Shown: positions 47,393-57,597, counted from the first letter of the stretch. The stretch: 64,000 bases of DNA from Sphaerospermopsis sp. SIO1G1 (GCA_010672785.1 JAAHFX010000001.1:331266-395265), one strand, 5' to 3'. The notes: generated by a model not told the origin, from the sequence alone. Numbers and translations: made by a program.

Positions 47393-47959
47393 GTGAGCTA
47401 TTTTAGTGTTTGTATTCCCCAGTTGAGCTATCCCATTAATTTCGTTGGCAATATGGGACAAGCAATTCAAATATCTATTCATAATCCCAGTCAGTATATT
47501 TGTGCCAACTGCGAACAGATACTACCAGATTGGACACAACAACAATTTCTCTGGGTAATAGTTGTTTTACAACAAGCTAAGTACCCTCTTGTTGAAGTTA
47601 CAGGAGAAGTAGCAAGGGAAAAAGAACGGTTAAGGGAAAAATTTATGCGGTTCGGTTGTGATGTCGCTTTTAATTTACGCGATCGCGGCTACGTCACTGA
47701 CTTAATTGATCCCCGCACAGGTTATCCTTTACTCTCTCATCCAGGAGCAGTTCCCCATGATGATACAGCAGTAGCTCAAGCACTATTAGGTTACCCAGTG
47801 ATTAAAAACAAATGCTGTGTTCTTGTTCATCCTGAATGGGGTAGTGCAGTTTATCCTAGTGTTTTACTCTCAGAAGCATCCCCAGAAATCATTGAACAGG
47901 TAATGAGTGTGATTGCGCCTCTACATGGATGGACGGAGAAACTCAAAAGTAATGTATAA
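47393..47959 (+). CDS. MMADHC-like (methylmalonic aciduria and homocystinuria type D) protein
   Basis: A 188-residue protein with the conserved blocks EKERLREKFMRFGCDVAFNLRDRGYVTDLIDPRTGYPLLSHPG and AVAQALLGYPVIKNKCCVLVHPEWGSAVYPSVLLS, recognised as the cyanobacterial family annotated as cobalamin-trafficking protein D-like. In animals MMADHC directs B12 to its target enzymes; the role in cyanobacteria is unknown. The start is uncertain: GTG 47393, or ATG 47453 (MGQAIQISIHNPSQYIC). Confidence 0.8.
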   Translation: MSYFSVCIPQLSYPINFVGNMGQAIQISIHNPSQYICANCEQILPDWTQQQFLWVIVVLQQAKYPLVEVTGEVAREKERLREKFMRFGCDVAFNLRDRGYVTDLIDPRTGYPLLSHPGAVPHDDTAVAQALLGYPVIKNKCCVLVHPEWGSAVYPSVLLSEASPEIIEQVMSVIAPLHGWTEKLKSNV

Positions 47960-48194
47960 AAATATAGTTTTTACCGTCACAGGAGTACAACTCTTACGGT
48001 AGAACCAATTTATTTTGCACGACTTGTGATCATCTATTGAGAGTATGGATTAAAACACAGGAATCCCATCCCAGAAATGAAGTTTTTGGGAACACCAAGT
48101 TGTGAATATTTTTTTGTTAAAATTCTTACTTTGTATTCTTTGCTCCTCAACTGCTCACAAGAGTAGGAAAATTATGTTTACTCTTGATCATGAA

Positions 48195-48467
48195 TCAATC
48201 GAAACTATAATGTTTCTTGACGTTTTTGATAATATTCCACGTACAAGACATTCCCGCAGGAAAAGTCACTAAATCTCCCTTACCCATTTTTACAGGTTCT
48301 CCCCCATCAGGGGTAACAACTACATCCCCTTCTAAAAAATAACAAGTTTCTTGTGCATCATAAGTCCAGGGAAATTGGGAAACTTCTTTTTCCCAAATAG
48401 GCCATGTATAAACTTCTTGCTCTTTTAAGCGTTCTGGAGTTGGCTGATGTTCAATCTTGATATTCAT
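48195..48467 (-). CDS. Cupin-domain protein
   Basis: A 90-residue single-domain cupin of the EutQ/DUF861 type: PIWEKEVSQFPWTYDAQETCYFLEGDVVVTPDGGEPVKMGKGDLVTFPAGMSCTWNI. The two beta-barrel motifs are present, but some usual metal ligands are replaced (ETCYFLEG), so the ligand is unknown. Confidence 0.88.
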   Translation of the reverse strand: MNIKIEHQPTPERLKEQEVYTWPIWEKEVSQFPWTYDAQETCYFLEGDVVVTPDGGEPVKMGKGDLVTFPAGMSCTWNIIKNVKKHYSFD

Positions 48468-48488
48468 GCTGTCTTGAATTTAGTGAAC

Positions 48489-48827
48489 TTAGCAGTAGGA
48501 TTGAATATCCTCACCACATTCATCTACTAAATAACATAATGCACGAAAACGCAATCCCACAAATTGATCATATAGTGGATTGAGTTTACACATTGGTGGA
48601 ATATGAGCAATTTTTCGACCAAAGATTACTACATCTCTTTCAAAAGGACATTGTGCAGGAATCAGATTAGCAATAAACTTGGCTCGTTGGTAATTGTTAA
48701 TGTTAATGTTATCTATCCATTGACGTATTGGTTGCAATAAATCACGTTTATGATTTGTTTGAGAAACTTCTCCAATTTGGTTCATAAAATTAGGAAAAGT
48801 AATAGATTGATTGTTTGTGGTAATCAT
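48489..48827 (-). CDS. Mo-dependent nitrogenase family (C-terminal domain) protein
   Basis: A 112-residue protein with the domain called Mo-nitro_C: LLQPIRQWIDNININNYQRAKFIANLIPAQCPFERDVVIFGRKIAHIPPMCKLNPLYDQFVGLRFRALCYLVDECGEDI. Despite the family name it is not nitrogenase itself and its role is unknown. ATG 48827 has AGAGG upstream; an in-frame start at 48881 is less likely. The cupin gene follows with about 20 bases between, so the two may be co-transcribed. Confidence 0.85.
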   Translation of the reverse strand: MITTNNQSITFPNFMNQIGEVSQTNHKRDLLQPIRQWIDNININNYQRAKFIANLIPAQCPFERDVVIFGRKIAHIPPMCKLNPLYDQFVGLRFRALCYLVDECGEDIQSYC

Positions 48828-49121
48828 ATTTGTTAATCCTCTTTGTTGTTGAGATGAAGTTTTGCCGACTGACTGAATCAAATGTGCATGATCTTAATAA
48901 ATCTGCATTTATTTCCTCATTCAAATATCATGAAATAAGGAATATCCTGAACTAATTGCTATTTAAACTCAGGGTATTTGCAATAACTGTCCCGTTAAAT
49001 ACAAAATAACAAATAAATTATAAAGATGGTATTACTTTGACTTATCAATTACTAATTTAGAATATTGTTATTTCATATATACAAGTAATTTATTTGGTTG
49101 ATAAACTAACCTGTTTTTCAC

Positions 49122-49212
49122 AGGACTTACGCAACAATCTTCCAAAACTCTATTCCTCTGCGTTCTCTGCGTTCTCTGCGGTTTGATATTCCGTAACTCT
49201 TGCGTAAGTTCT
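49122..49212. mobile_element. MITE, AGGACTTACGCA family, core type 1, copy 2
   Basis: A 91-bp element with AGGACTTACGCA / TGCGTAAGTTCT ends and the same CTCTGCGTTCTCTGCG core as at 13618. TTTTCAC to the left and ATTTCAC to the right (six of seven bases equal) look like a target duplication. The rest of 48828-49523 is AT-rich with no other recognised feature. Confidence 0.86.
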
Positions 49213-49523
49213 ATTTCACTTTGGTAATTACAAATTCAAATTACTCATATAACTCAACTATAACTAGGAGTGAGAATTTTTTAATCGCAGTCACAAGCAG
49301 ATTTTATAGGAGTTTTTATATAAAAAAAGTTAGAACAGATACATAACTCTATCTAATATAGGAATTCTATTTTATTTTGTAAATTATTATTGTAGACAGG
49401 GAACAGGGAACAAGATATACTAAGTCTCTTTCATAAATAAAATATCAAACTGTCAAAACAATTGAATATTTTTTAAATTTCCCCCCGCATCCTGCTAGAA
49501 AACTCCTGCGCCCCGTTTGTGAT

Positions 49524-50285
49524 TTAACTTTGTAAAATATATTCAGAAAGTTCCAGAAATCCTTTTCCTTCTTCAGCACTAGTTATGTATTTGGGCTGAA
49601 ATTTTAACTGGTCTAAATAATTATTGATATTGGCAACACCAACAGAAACAGGAAAATGATGACTATCAAAAAGAGTTTCATCATTGGGACTATCACCAAC
49701 CGTCAGAATTTGATCTAATGAATAATCTGGGAAATATTGTTGTAATACTTTTAACAAGCCAATAGATTTATCTTGTCCTTGGGGTTTAATGTGACATTGA
49801 ACATTACTGTATGTAAATCCCCAACCTTCTTGTTGACAAAGACTGTTTAGTTGCTGTATTTGTTCTAATGTGAGGGAAGAAACATCAAAAGTCCAATCAG
49901 TCAACCTAAATGAATTATCAGCAGATTCTTTCAGATGAGGAAAATGATGTTGTAATTTGGCAAAGGTTGTGGCTAGTTGCTGACGATGGTTCACTAAATC
50001 GGAAATTGTTGTCAGAGTGATTGACTCTGAATTATGGGATGAATAAAATAACCCTCCATTTTCTGCTAATGCACCTGTTATTGGCATTAAGCTCTTAATC
50101 CCATTGACCCAACCAGCAGAACGCCCAGTTACTATTAATACTATAATTCCAGCTGCGGCTAAGTGTTCTAGGGCCTGTAAAACAGAGCTAGTGAATTTCC
50201 CATTGAGGGTCAATGTTCCATCCATATCCGTTGCAATCAGGCGAATATTTTGTAACTCACTACCATGACTGAGGTTTTGAAGCAT
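49524..50285 (-). CDS. HAD-superfamily (Cof-type) phosphatase
   Basis: A 253-residue HAD-IIB hydrolase. Motif I is IATDMDGTLT with the nucleophile aspartate, motif II VTGRSAGW, motif III the lysine in QGQDKSIGLL and motif IV TVGDSPNDETLF. Substrates are usually sugar phosphates or similar; the one here is not predictable. Confidence 0.9.
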   Translation of the reverse strand: MLQNLSHGSELQNIRLIATDMDGTLTLNGKFTSSVLQALEHLAAAGIIVLIVTGRSAGWVNGIKSLMPITGALAENGGLFYSSHNSESITLTTISDLVNHRQQLATTFAKLQHHFPHLKESADNSFRLTDWTFDVSSLTLEQIQQLNSLCQQEGWGFTYSNVQCHIKPQGQDKSIGLLKVLQQYFPDYSLDQILTVGDSPNDETLFDSHHFPVSVGVANINNYLDQLKFQPKYITSAEEGKGFLELSEYILQS

Positions 50286-50402
50286 ATGAAAAACTTTATT
50301 AAGTACAATGATGATGTTAAAAAATATTAACAGTCTAGTAAAGAGATACCAAATCTTTGGGCATTCTAAACATTACGAGTAGAATATTTTAATTTGCTAA
50401 TC

Positions 50403-51212
50403 ATGTTTAGTACAATGTTTATAGCCCAGTTTTCAGGTGCTAAAGCTCAAAATCCTACCCAAAAGGCATTAATGGATGACTTCCCAGTTGTACCTGTATT
50501 AGTGGTTACCAGCGGTGGGCTGTTATTAGGGTTAATAGCAACTGTCATTTATGGCAAGTTTTTAGTTAAAAAATACGAAAAGAAAATTAAGTTTGAGAAA
50601 TTTCGTACACGAGAATTAGAAAAAAAGTTAAAACTAGCTTTGGAAACTATTCGCAAAATGGAAACTAACCCAGATTTAGTCCATTCTCGTGATTTCAACC
50701 TTGATTATTTGCGAATGCGGATGTCTGAAGAAGTTTTTCACTATGACATTGTTAACCAAATTAAAGGCAAAATTAAAAACAAAATTACTACAGCTTTACG
50801 TCGTGGTCAATCACAGAACTCACAAGTTGGAGTACCTAGTAGTTCTGGTAGACAAGTGGATGAGATTTTTGATGTTGAACATGAAACTGGTGTCCCTCCT
50901 AACACTCTTAAGAGAGTATTATTTCGGATTCAAGTTAGGTTAATTAAGTTACCAACCCAAGCAACTTCCACAACTACCAGCCAAATGATAGACTGTATAG
51001 AAACATACCTCAGTCCCGGAAATGAGGATGATTCATGGCAACCAACCATACAGGGTCGTATTGTTTATATGCACTGGGATCAAAAGGCTAAACCTACGCC
51101 TTTATTGGTGCTGGAACAGTCAAATGAGGGTGTAAATGTCACTTTCCGTACTACTCGCCAACCAAATACTACTGTGCGCCCGAGTGCCACAACTAGAAAA
51201 GCTAAAGTTTGA
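50403..51212 (+). CDS. Membrane-anchored hypothetical protein
   Basis: A 269-residue protein. A transmembrane helix VPVLVVTSGGLLLGLIATVIYG (about 31-52) is followed by a charged coiled coil (KFLVKKYEKKIKFEKFRTRELEKKLKLALETIRKM) and a soluble C-terminal region. I do not recognise a named family, though it has the look of conserved cyanobacterial membrane proteins. ATG 50403 is used; TTG 50394 adds three residues. Confidence 0.7.
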   Translation: MFSTMFIAQFSGAKAQNPTQKALMDDFPVVPVLVVTSGGLLLGLIATVIYGKFLVKKYEKKIKFEKFRTRELEKKLKLALETIRKMETNPDLVHSRDFNLDYLRMRMSEEVFHYDIVNQIKGKIKNKITTALRRGQSQNSQVGVPSSSGRQVDEIFDVEHETGVPPNTLKRVLFRIQVRLIKLPTQATSTTTSQMIDCIETYLSPGNEDDSWQPTIQGRIVYMHWDQKAKPTPLLVLEQSNEGVNVTFRTTRQPNTTVRPSATTRKAKV

Positions 51213-51509
51213 CTGATGATGATAAAATCGGGTCTCTGAGACGATAAAAATATAGATGACATTGATTAACAAGCATAAATTTGAATTAGGGCTGGCTGAG
51301 TAAACCGAAAAACTTTACAGGTAAAGGATTCTAGGTTTTTTGATTAAAAACAAGTGCGAGCTTTTACAACGTGGGAACTCAGAAACCTGACATTTAGGTT
51401 TGATTGAAAGGAAAAATCGTTCCCATCCAACTCTTGAAACTGTTTCCTATTCCCTGTTCCCTGTTTCCTTTTCCTCCTGACAAATATAAAATTTATTTTG
51501 CGTGACTAC

Positions 51510-52250
51510 TTAGTTATGTTCAGATATTGGAACACCCACCTTACTGTTCATTGGTGGGTTTTGGGTATCACGGGTTAATAGTCCATCTTCCATTTCGACT
51601 ATGCGATCAGCTATGTCTAAAATGCGGTTATCATGGGTGACAAGTAAAATAGCAGTTCCTTGTTCTTTAGCTAGGTGCTGCATAATTTCCACTACATCAC
51701 GTCCAGATTGTTTATCTAAGGCAGCAGTAGGTTCATCAGCTAAAACTAATGGAGGTTGATTAACCAATGCGCGGGCGATCGCAATCCTTTGTTTTTGTCC
51801 ACCAGATAAATTGTCTGGGTAGTAGTTAATTCGTTCTGCTAAACCCACTGCACTTAACATAGCCTCTGATCTTTTAATAGCTTCTGATTGAGAAATTCTT
51901 TGATTTAATTCCACAGCCATTTGCACATTTTGTCGAGCAGTTAAGAAACCCAGTAGATTGTGTGCTTGAAATATATAACCAATTTTGCGACGACTTTGTA
52001 CCAATTTAGTTTGACTAGCACCGAATAACTCTTTACCTAAAAATTGGAGGCTACCTTCTTGAACAGAGCGTAAACCACCAATTAAGCTTAATAATGTGGT
52101 CTTACCTGAACCTGAAGGTCCAGTCATGATCACAATTTCCCCTGCATATATTTCTAGATTGATGTTAAATAAAATTTGTTTTTTTAGCGCACCTTTACCA
52201 TAATAATGGTTGATATTGCTAATAGTAATTACAGGTTCTTTCATGTTCAT
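51510..52250 (-). CDS. devA: ABC exporter ATP-binding protein, DevA type
   Basis: A 246-residue ATPase of the DevA/LolD/MacB group. Walker A is GPSGSGKTT, the signature LSGGQKQR, Walker B VLADEPTAALD and the H-loop VTHD. ATG 52250 gives MNMKEPVITISNINHYYGKG; a TTG three codons upstream is less likely. It lies last in the order devB-devC-devA, with small gaps, as in heterocyst glycolipid exporters. Nostocales have several DevBCA sets, so the substrate of this one is not certain. Confidence 0.9.
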   Translation of the reverse strand: MNMKEPVITISNINHYYGKGALKKQILFNINLEIYAGEIVIMTGPSGSGKTTLLSLIGGLRSVQEGSLQFLGKELFGASQTKLVQSRRKIGYIFQAHNLLGFLTARQNVQMAVELNQRISQSEAIKRSEAMLSAVGLAERINYYPDNLSGGQKQRIAIARALVNQPPLVLADEPTAALDKQSGRDVVEIMQHLAKEQGTAILLVTHDNRILDIADRIVEMEDGLLTRDTQNPPMNSKVGVPISEHN

Positions 52251-52283
52251 AATTGGCAATGGTAAATAGTTAAGTGTTTTGAT

Positions 52284-53438
52284 TTAGAAAATATCAGCAG
52301 GATCGGCAGAGTTGAGTTTTCTCATAGCGATTGCCCCAGAAATAAAACACATAAAAATAGTTAAAATCAACACCATAATAGCGCGATAAGAACTCATGAA
52401 AACAGGTAATAAAGTTGCATCCCTAGCTATCTGATACATAAACAAAGCAGAAGCAAAACCAGGAATATATCCTAAAACAGCTAACATAAAAGCTTCTTGT
52501 AAAATCACCATTAATAAATAATTTTGTGTATAACCTATAGCTTTGAGGGTAGCATATTCAGATAAATGATCTGTAACTTCTGTGTAGAGAATTTGATAAA
52601 CAATTACAGTTCCCACAATGAAACCCATAATTGTTCCTAAAGTAAAAATAAAACCAATAGCGGTACTTGTAGCCCAATAATTTCTTTCAAAATCAATAAA
52701 TTCTTGTTTAGTTAAAACATTAACATCTGTGGGTAAATAGGTTCTTAAAAATGTAGCTACTTCATTAGCATCTGCACCTGGTTTTAATCTAATTAACCCA
52801 ATATCAATTAATCCTTTACGGCGGTTAGGAAATATTCTTAAAAAATTCAGATCACTGGTAATTAAATTCCCATCTGCACCAAATGAAGCACCTAAAGTAA
52901 ATAATCCTACAACTTTAATTCTTCTTCCTCTAACTTCAGCTTTAACCATTTTCCCCTGATTAAAATCACTGGCAATTGGCCCATATTCTACCCGTGAAGA
53001 ACTGTCAAATAAAACCACATTGGGGATTTTGAGTTTATTTATATTTTCATCAACTCCTGATAAATTGAAAACATTGAATTCAGGATTGATCCCAAAAGTG
53101 AGGATACTACGAGGACGACCAGTAATTGGATTTTTCCAACTGGTGTAGTCTAAATAAATAGGATGTACAGATTCTACTGTTGATAAATCTAAAGCCTTAT
53201 TTAACCTGACTTGGGAAAAAGGTTTCATCGCTAAAACGGCATTAGATTGATTGTTAATAACAACTATATCTCCTTTTAAACTGGTGTGCATTCTAACATT
53301 ACTATAATAGAGAGCATCTCGAAAACCTAGCTGCATAAACATCAAAATATCAGCGAAGGCAATACCTGATAAAGCTACAGCTAGGCGAATTTTTTCTCTG
53401 GTTAGTTGTAGCCAAGATAGAGGTATTTTTGGAGGCAT
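52284..53438 (-). CDS. devC: ABC exporter permease, DevC type
   Basis: A 384-residue inner-membrane permease of the FtsX/MacB fold: one N-terminal helix (about 19-37), a large periplasmic domain (about 38-265) and three C-terminal helices. The motifs YATLKAIGYTQNYLLMVILQEA and the start PLSWLQLTREKIRLAVALSG are the DevC signature. It works with DevB and DevA to export glycolipid or similar material to the envelope. Confidence 0.9.
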   Translation of the reverse strand: MPPKIPLSWLQLTREKIRLAVALSGIAFADILMFMQLGFRDALYYSNVRMHTSLKGDIVVINNQSNAVLAMKPFSQVRLNKALDLSTVESVHPIYLDYTSWKNPITGRPRSILTFGINPEFNVFNLSGVDENINKLKIPNVVLFDSSSRVEYGPIASDFNQGKMVKAEVRGRRIKVVGLFTLGASFGADGNLITSDLNFLRIFPNRRKGLIDIGLIRLKPGADANEVATFLRTYLPTDVNVLTKQEFIDFERNYWATSTAIGFIFTLGTIMGFIVGTVIVYQILYTEVTDHLSEYATLKAIGYTQNYLLMVILQEAFMLAVLGYIPGFASALFMYQIARDATLLPVFMSSYRAIMVLILTIFMCFISGAIAMRKLNSADPADIF

Positions 53439-53504
53439 TTTATTCTATATTTAAAGTGAAAATTTTTATGCTAGAATTATATAAAAATGGAAAATAATAT
53501 TAAT

Positions 53505-54944
53505 TTATTTGGGCTGATTAATATTATCTGTTTTAATTTCCACCATAACTTTAGCATTAGTTAAACCAGAAACTTTTTGACTATCTTGGGCAGAAAGAGC
53601 AATTTTGACTTCTACAACTCTGGCATCAATATCCGCTGCGGGGTCAGTATTCAAGACATCTTTTTTGCCAATTTGTCTACCTATTTCTGTGATATTTCCT
53701 GTGAATGAACCACTAAATGCACCATTATCACTAGTGATAGTCGCACGTTGACCAAGACGTATTTTACCAATACTATCTTCAGGAATTTCTGCAACAACAA
53801 ACATTTGATCTGTTTGCCCAATTTCGGCGATTCCATTGGTACTCATTACCTCGCCAGATTTAGTATGAACTTTTAAAATTTCTCCGGCCGTTGGTGCTTT
53901 AACATAACTCAATTGAAGTTCGGCTTGGGCTTTTTTGAGAAAAGCGATCGCATTACTAACTTGAGCTTGGGCAATTTGAATGTCACTAGGACGAACATCT
54001 AATAGTCTACTTAATCTTGACCTTTCTTCATCAATTTGTCTTTGTAATGTGGCAACAGTTTTATCACGGGTGGCTGTAGCTTCAATTAATTGTTGTTCTA
54101 AAGTGGCAATTGTTTTAATTTGAATTGCTCTAGCTTCAGCAATTTGTTGTCGCAATGTTCCTAATGCTTGTCTTAAACTAGCTTGAGTTTCTCGTAGTTG
54201 TTGATTAGCAGTGGATACACGTAAACGTCTTGAATCTCTTTCCTGTTGAGAAATTGCTCCTTCTCGGTATAAAAATTCATAGCGGCCAGCATCTACTTGA
54301 GCATCCCGCTGTTCGGCGCGAATTCTATCAACGGTGGCTCTTAAATTATCTCTTTGCCCACTTAGTTGCGCCTCTAAACGCCTAATGGTAGCGGTTTGAG
54401 CAACTTTTTCTCCACTTAACTCAGCCGCAATTCGAGAAATTGTTGCCTGTTGAGATTCCCTTTCTCCTACTAACTGAGCTTGTAGACGAGAAATAACAGA
54501 TTGTTGAGCTTGAATATCTCTAGGAGAAACAGCCTTAACACGAATTAAGTTAGCACGAGATTCTTGTAATCTGGCTTTTGCTTCTTCAACAGTAGCTGTA
54601 TTACTATCGCGACTATCTAAGATAGCTATAACTTGGCCTTGTTGTATTTTTTGTCCTTCCTTCACCAAAAGTTGCTGTACCCGTGAACCTGCGGATAATC
54701 CTGAGTTAGGTGCAGCAATTCTAATCACCTCTCCGCGAGGTTCTAATCTACCTATAGCACTAGTAGTGGTGGGAACAGGAGCTACTGAAACAGAAGAAGT
54801 AAGCTTTTTTAATTGTTCAACTCTAGCAGTGGCTAGAAAACCAGCAGCTACGACTACTGGTAAAGCTACGGCAACTTTTAACCAAACTTTAGATTTTTCT
54901 AGCGCCTGTTCTGTCAAATTTGGCTCTTCAGTTACCTTCGACAT
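53505..54944 (-). CDS. devB: Membrane fusion protein, DevB (HlyD) type
   Basis: A 479-residue periplasmic adaptor. One N-terminal membrane helix (about 22-42) is followed by the biotinyl-lipoyl halves and a long coiled coil of glutamine- and alanine-rich helices (about 117-330), then the beta-barrel part ending VSGLTNAKVMVEIKTDNINQ. DevB bridges the permease DevC to an outer-membrane channel such as TolC/HgdD, not in this window. A role in heterocyst envelope glycolipid export is inferred from the family. Confidence 0.9.
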   Translation of the reverse strand: MSKVTEEPNLTEQALEKSKVWLKVAVALPVVVAAGFLATARVEQLKKLTSSVSVAPVPTTTSAIGRLEPRGEVIRIAAPNSGLSAGSRVQQLLVKEGQKIQQGQVIAILDSRDSNTATVEEAKARLQESRANLIRVKAVSPRDIQAQQSVISRLQAQLVGERESQQATISRIAAELSGEKVAQTATIRRLEAQLSGQRDNLRATVDRIRAEQRDAQVDAGRYEFLYREGAISQQERDSRRLRVSTANQQLRETQASLRQALGTLRQQIAEARAIQIKTIATLEQQLIEATATRDKTVATLQRQIDEERSRLSRLLDVRPSDIQIAQAQVSNAIAFLKKAQAELQLSYVKAPTAGEILKVHTKSGEVMSTNGIAEIGQTDQMFVVAEIPEDSIGKIRLGQRATITSDNGAFSGSFTGNITEIGRQIGKKDVLNTDPAADIDARVVEVKIALSAQDSQKVSGLTNAKVMVEIKTDNINQPK

Positions 54945-55290
54945 AGTATATTGCCCTTTTATCTAGTTTGTGAATTGTGAAAGTAAAAAAGCAAATTAGC
55001 CTCGGTTTATGTAATCAAATATGAATGGAAATACCACGATAATTGAAGTGATTCAGACTTTAAAAGTGACAAATCTTAGCTCCCTGATTCTGTGACTGTT
55101 ATTGGTCAAATTGATCATGTTTTATTTGTAAAAACTATCTATTATGTTGATTGCTATAGCAGTATTTTTTAGATTCTTTTTGATCATTACTCAAGTTGAT
55201 CTGGCATAGCTTTAATATCATGAATAAATAGTCAAGAGATTGAGTAAGTTGGCAGATTGCAAATTGAATTCTTGGGTATATATATCTATT

Positions 55291-55379
55291 AAGACTTACG
55301 CATTTTAACGAAATGTGGGTTTTGAGATTCCTTCATTAGGTCGCAATGACAGCATTTGGAATAGGTTTTGCGTAAGTTT
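55291..55379. mobile_element. MITE, TTACGCA-ended family, core type 3, further copy
   Basis: AAGACTTACGCA on the left and TGCGTAAGTTTT on the right, with the same GGTTTTGAGATTCCTTCATT core as 7529 and 24880. It lies in the 1.1-kb gap between devB and the comM-like gene. Confidence 0.78.
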
Positions 55380-55420
55380 TGTCTATGCACGGAGTCAAAG
55401 ACAGTTAATGAGAATTAATT

Positions 55421-55588
55421 ATGACATTATCGGAAGTTTTTACTATTAATAATTCCATCATAAATTTAGATTCTCAAAACCTAGTTAGACTTGCACAAAA
55501 GTCTTATACAGGTCTTTGTTCTCCTGCCAATTTCTCAGAGAAAACTAATTATCTGAATTATTCGCTACCGTTGAATTTGATGAAGTGA
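55421..55588 (+). CDS. Possible small protein, unsupported
   Basis: A 55-codon frame (MTLSEVFTINNSIINLDSQNLVRLAQKSYT) with no family match I know of and no clear ribosome binding site. Included only because the gap is otherwise gene-free; it may be fortuitous. Confidence 0.25.
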   Translation: MTLSEVFTINNSIINLDSQNLVRLAQKSYTGLCSPANFSEKTNYLNYSLPLNLMK

Positions 55589-55719
55589 CTTTTTCTGTTA
55601 TTTTGAAAAATTTTGATGTTTTATTAATTTTGCGAATATTTTTAGACTCCATTAAACTTTAGATAAATAAATTCTACATTTATTGCTCATAGAAAAACGT
55701 AACTGAGTTTACAGATGCA

Positions 55720-55838
55720 AGTTATCAGTTATCAGTTACCAGTTACCAGTTATCAGTTATCAGTTATCAGTTATCAGTTACCAGTTATCAGTTATCAGTT
55801 ATCAGTTACCAGTTATCAGTTATTAGTTATTAGTTACC
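55720..55838 (+). repeat. Heptamer array AGTTATC / AGTTACC
   Basis: About 16 tandem seven-base units, mostly AGTTATC with AGTTACC variants, ending in AGTTATT units. Unit type is the same as in the array at 61841. A second repeat type (CTTCGTGTTCTTTGTGTTCT) lies at 55942-55972. Confidence 0.9.
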
Positions 55839-56064
55839 ATTGATTAGTTGTAAAGTAGCCGTGAAGATAAAAAATTAAGGGATAATACCAACTTTGCAAA
55901 AACATGGAATAAATATCTAAAAAACCTACGTTTTATTCTTAACTTCGTGTTCTTTGTGTTCTTCGTGGTTGGTTCAACTAAACATTTGACAATTAAGTGT
56001 TTACACTCATGCAAAATTACCTACTCATCTGCTAAAGAAATTAAAGAGTAAATGGTAAAAATAA

Positions 56065-57597
56065 ATGTTAGCTAGGGTTTGGAGTGCATCTATTATTGGT
56101 ATTGATGCTATCAAAGTTGGTGTAGAAGTTGATGTTTCCGGTGGTTTACCAGGAATTGTAATTTTAGGTTTACCAGATTCAGCAATTCAAGAATCAAAAG
56201 AACGGGTAAAAGCAACACTAAAAAATGCAGGTTTTAATTTTCCAATTCGTAAAATTGTTATTAATTTAACACCAGCAGATTTAAGGAAAGAAGGGCCATC
56301 CTTTGATTTACCAATTAGTGTAGGAATTTTAGCAGCATCTGAACAAGTTAATCCTGATTTATTAGGAGATTTTTTATTTCTAGGTGAAGTTTCTTTGGAT
56401 GGTAGTTTACGTCCAGTTTCAGGAGTTTTACCTATTGCTGCTACTGCGGAGAAAATGGGAATTACGGGAATAGTTGTTCCTGCTGATAATGCTCAAGAAG
56501 CTGCGGTTGTTGGCGGTTTAAATGTTTATAGTTGTCAAAATATTACTGATGTCGTTAATTTATTAAATAATCCCACAAATCATCAACCTATACAATTAAA
56601 TCAGAATATAAAAAATCACCCAAAAATATATTCCAATATAGCAGATTTACAGGATGTAAAAGGACAGAGTCATGCAAGAAGAGCATTAGAAATTGCTGCA
56701 TCAGGAGGACATAATTTAATCTTTGTCGGACCTCCAGGAAGTGGTAAAACTATGTTAGCAAGACGTTTACCAGGCATTTTACCACCATTAGAATTTTCTG
56801 AGTCTTTAGAAGTTACACGGATTTATTCTGTAGCAGGATTATTAAAAGATCGCGGTTCATTAGTCAGAGAAAGACCTTTTCGCAGTCCTCATCATTCCGC
56901 ATCAGGGCCTTCATTAGTTGGTGGAGGTAGTTTTCCCCGTCCTGGTGAGATTTCTTTATCTCATCGGGGAGTATTATTTTTAGATGAATTAACTGAATTT
57001 AAACGAGATGTTTTAGAATTTTTACGACAACCTTTAGAAGATGGTTATGTAACAATTTCTCGTACTCGTCAATCTGCATCTTTTCCAGCGCAATTCACTT
57101 TAGTAGCTTCTACAAATCCCTGTCCTTGTGGTTTCTATGGAGATACAATTCAACCTTGCACTTGTTCACCTAGACAACGAGAACAATATTGGGCAAAATT
57201 ATCGGGACCGCTGATGGATAGAATTGATTTACAAGTAGCAGTAAATCGCTTAAAACCAGAGGAAATTACCCAAGCATCAACAGGAGAAGCATCAAAATCT
57301 GTTAGGGAAAGAGTGCAAAAAGCAAGAGATATTGCTACTAATCGTTTTCAATCAGAAAAAATCTTAAACTGTAATGCACAAATGCAAAGTCGTCATTTAC
57401 AAACTTGGTGTAAATTAGATGATGCAAGTAAAAATTTATTAGAAGCAGCAATTAGAAAATTAGGCTTATCTGCAAGAGCAAGCGATCGCATTCTCAAAGT
57501 ATCACGTACAATTGCAGATTTAGCTGGAGATGAAAATTTAAAACCTCAGCACGTAGCAGAAGCGATTCAATATCGGACAATTGATAGAATGCAATGA
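56065..57597 (+). CDS. comM: YifB/ComM family AAA+ ATPase (Mg-chelatase-like)
   Basis: A 510-residue ATPase. The N-terminal Lon-protease-like domain (about 1-180) starts MLARVWSASIIGIDAIKVGV. The AAA+ core has Walker A GPPGSGKT near 225 and a Walker B FLDELTEF, followed by the four-cysteine stretch NPCPCGFYGDTIQPCTCS. Homologues are ComM helicases that act in branch migration during natural transformation; in cyanobacteria this is likely but unproven. The gene is monocistronic. Confidence 0.92.
   Translation: MLARVWSASIIGIDAIKVGVEVDVSGGLPGIVILGLPDSAIQESKERVKATLKNAGFNFPIRKIVINLTPADLRKEGPSFDLPISVGILAASEQVNPDLLGDFLFLGEVSLDGSLRPVSGVLPIAATAEKMGITGIVVPADNAQEAAVVGGLNVYSCQNITDVVNLLNNPTNHQPIQLNQNIKNHPKIYSNIADLQDVKGQSHARRALEIAASGGHNLIFVGPPGSGKTMLARRLPGILPPLEFSESLEVTRIYSVAGLLKDRGSLVRERPFRSPHHSASGPSLVGGGSFPRPGEISLSHRGVLFLDELTEFKRDVLEFLRQPLEDGYVTISRTRQSASFPAQFTLVASTNPCPCGFYGDTIQPCTCSPRQREQYWAKLSGPLMDRIDLQVAVNRLKPEEITQASTGEASKSVRERVQKARDIATNRFQSEKILNCNAQMQSRHLQTWCKLDDASKNLLEAAIRKLGLSARASDRILKVSRTIADLAGDENLKPQHVAEAIQYRTIDRMQ

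Noticed and set aside
54945..55260. NtcA-type GTA-N8-TAC site upstream of devB
   Set aside because: I looked for the motif because devBCA sets can be NtcA-controlled, but found only poor matches with wrong spacing or bases.
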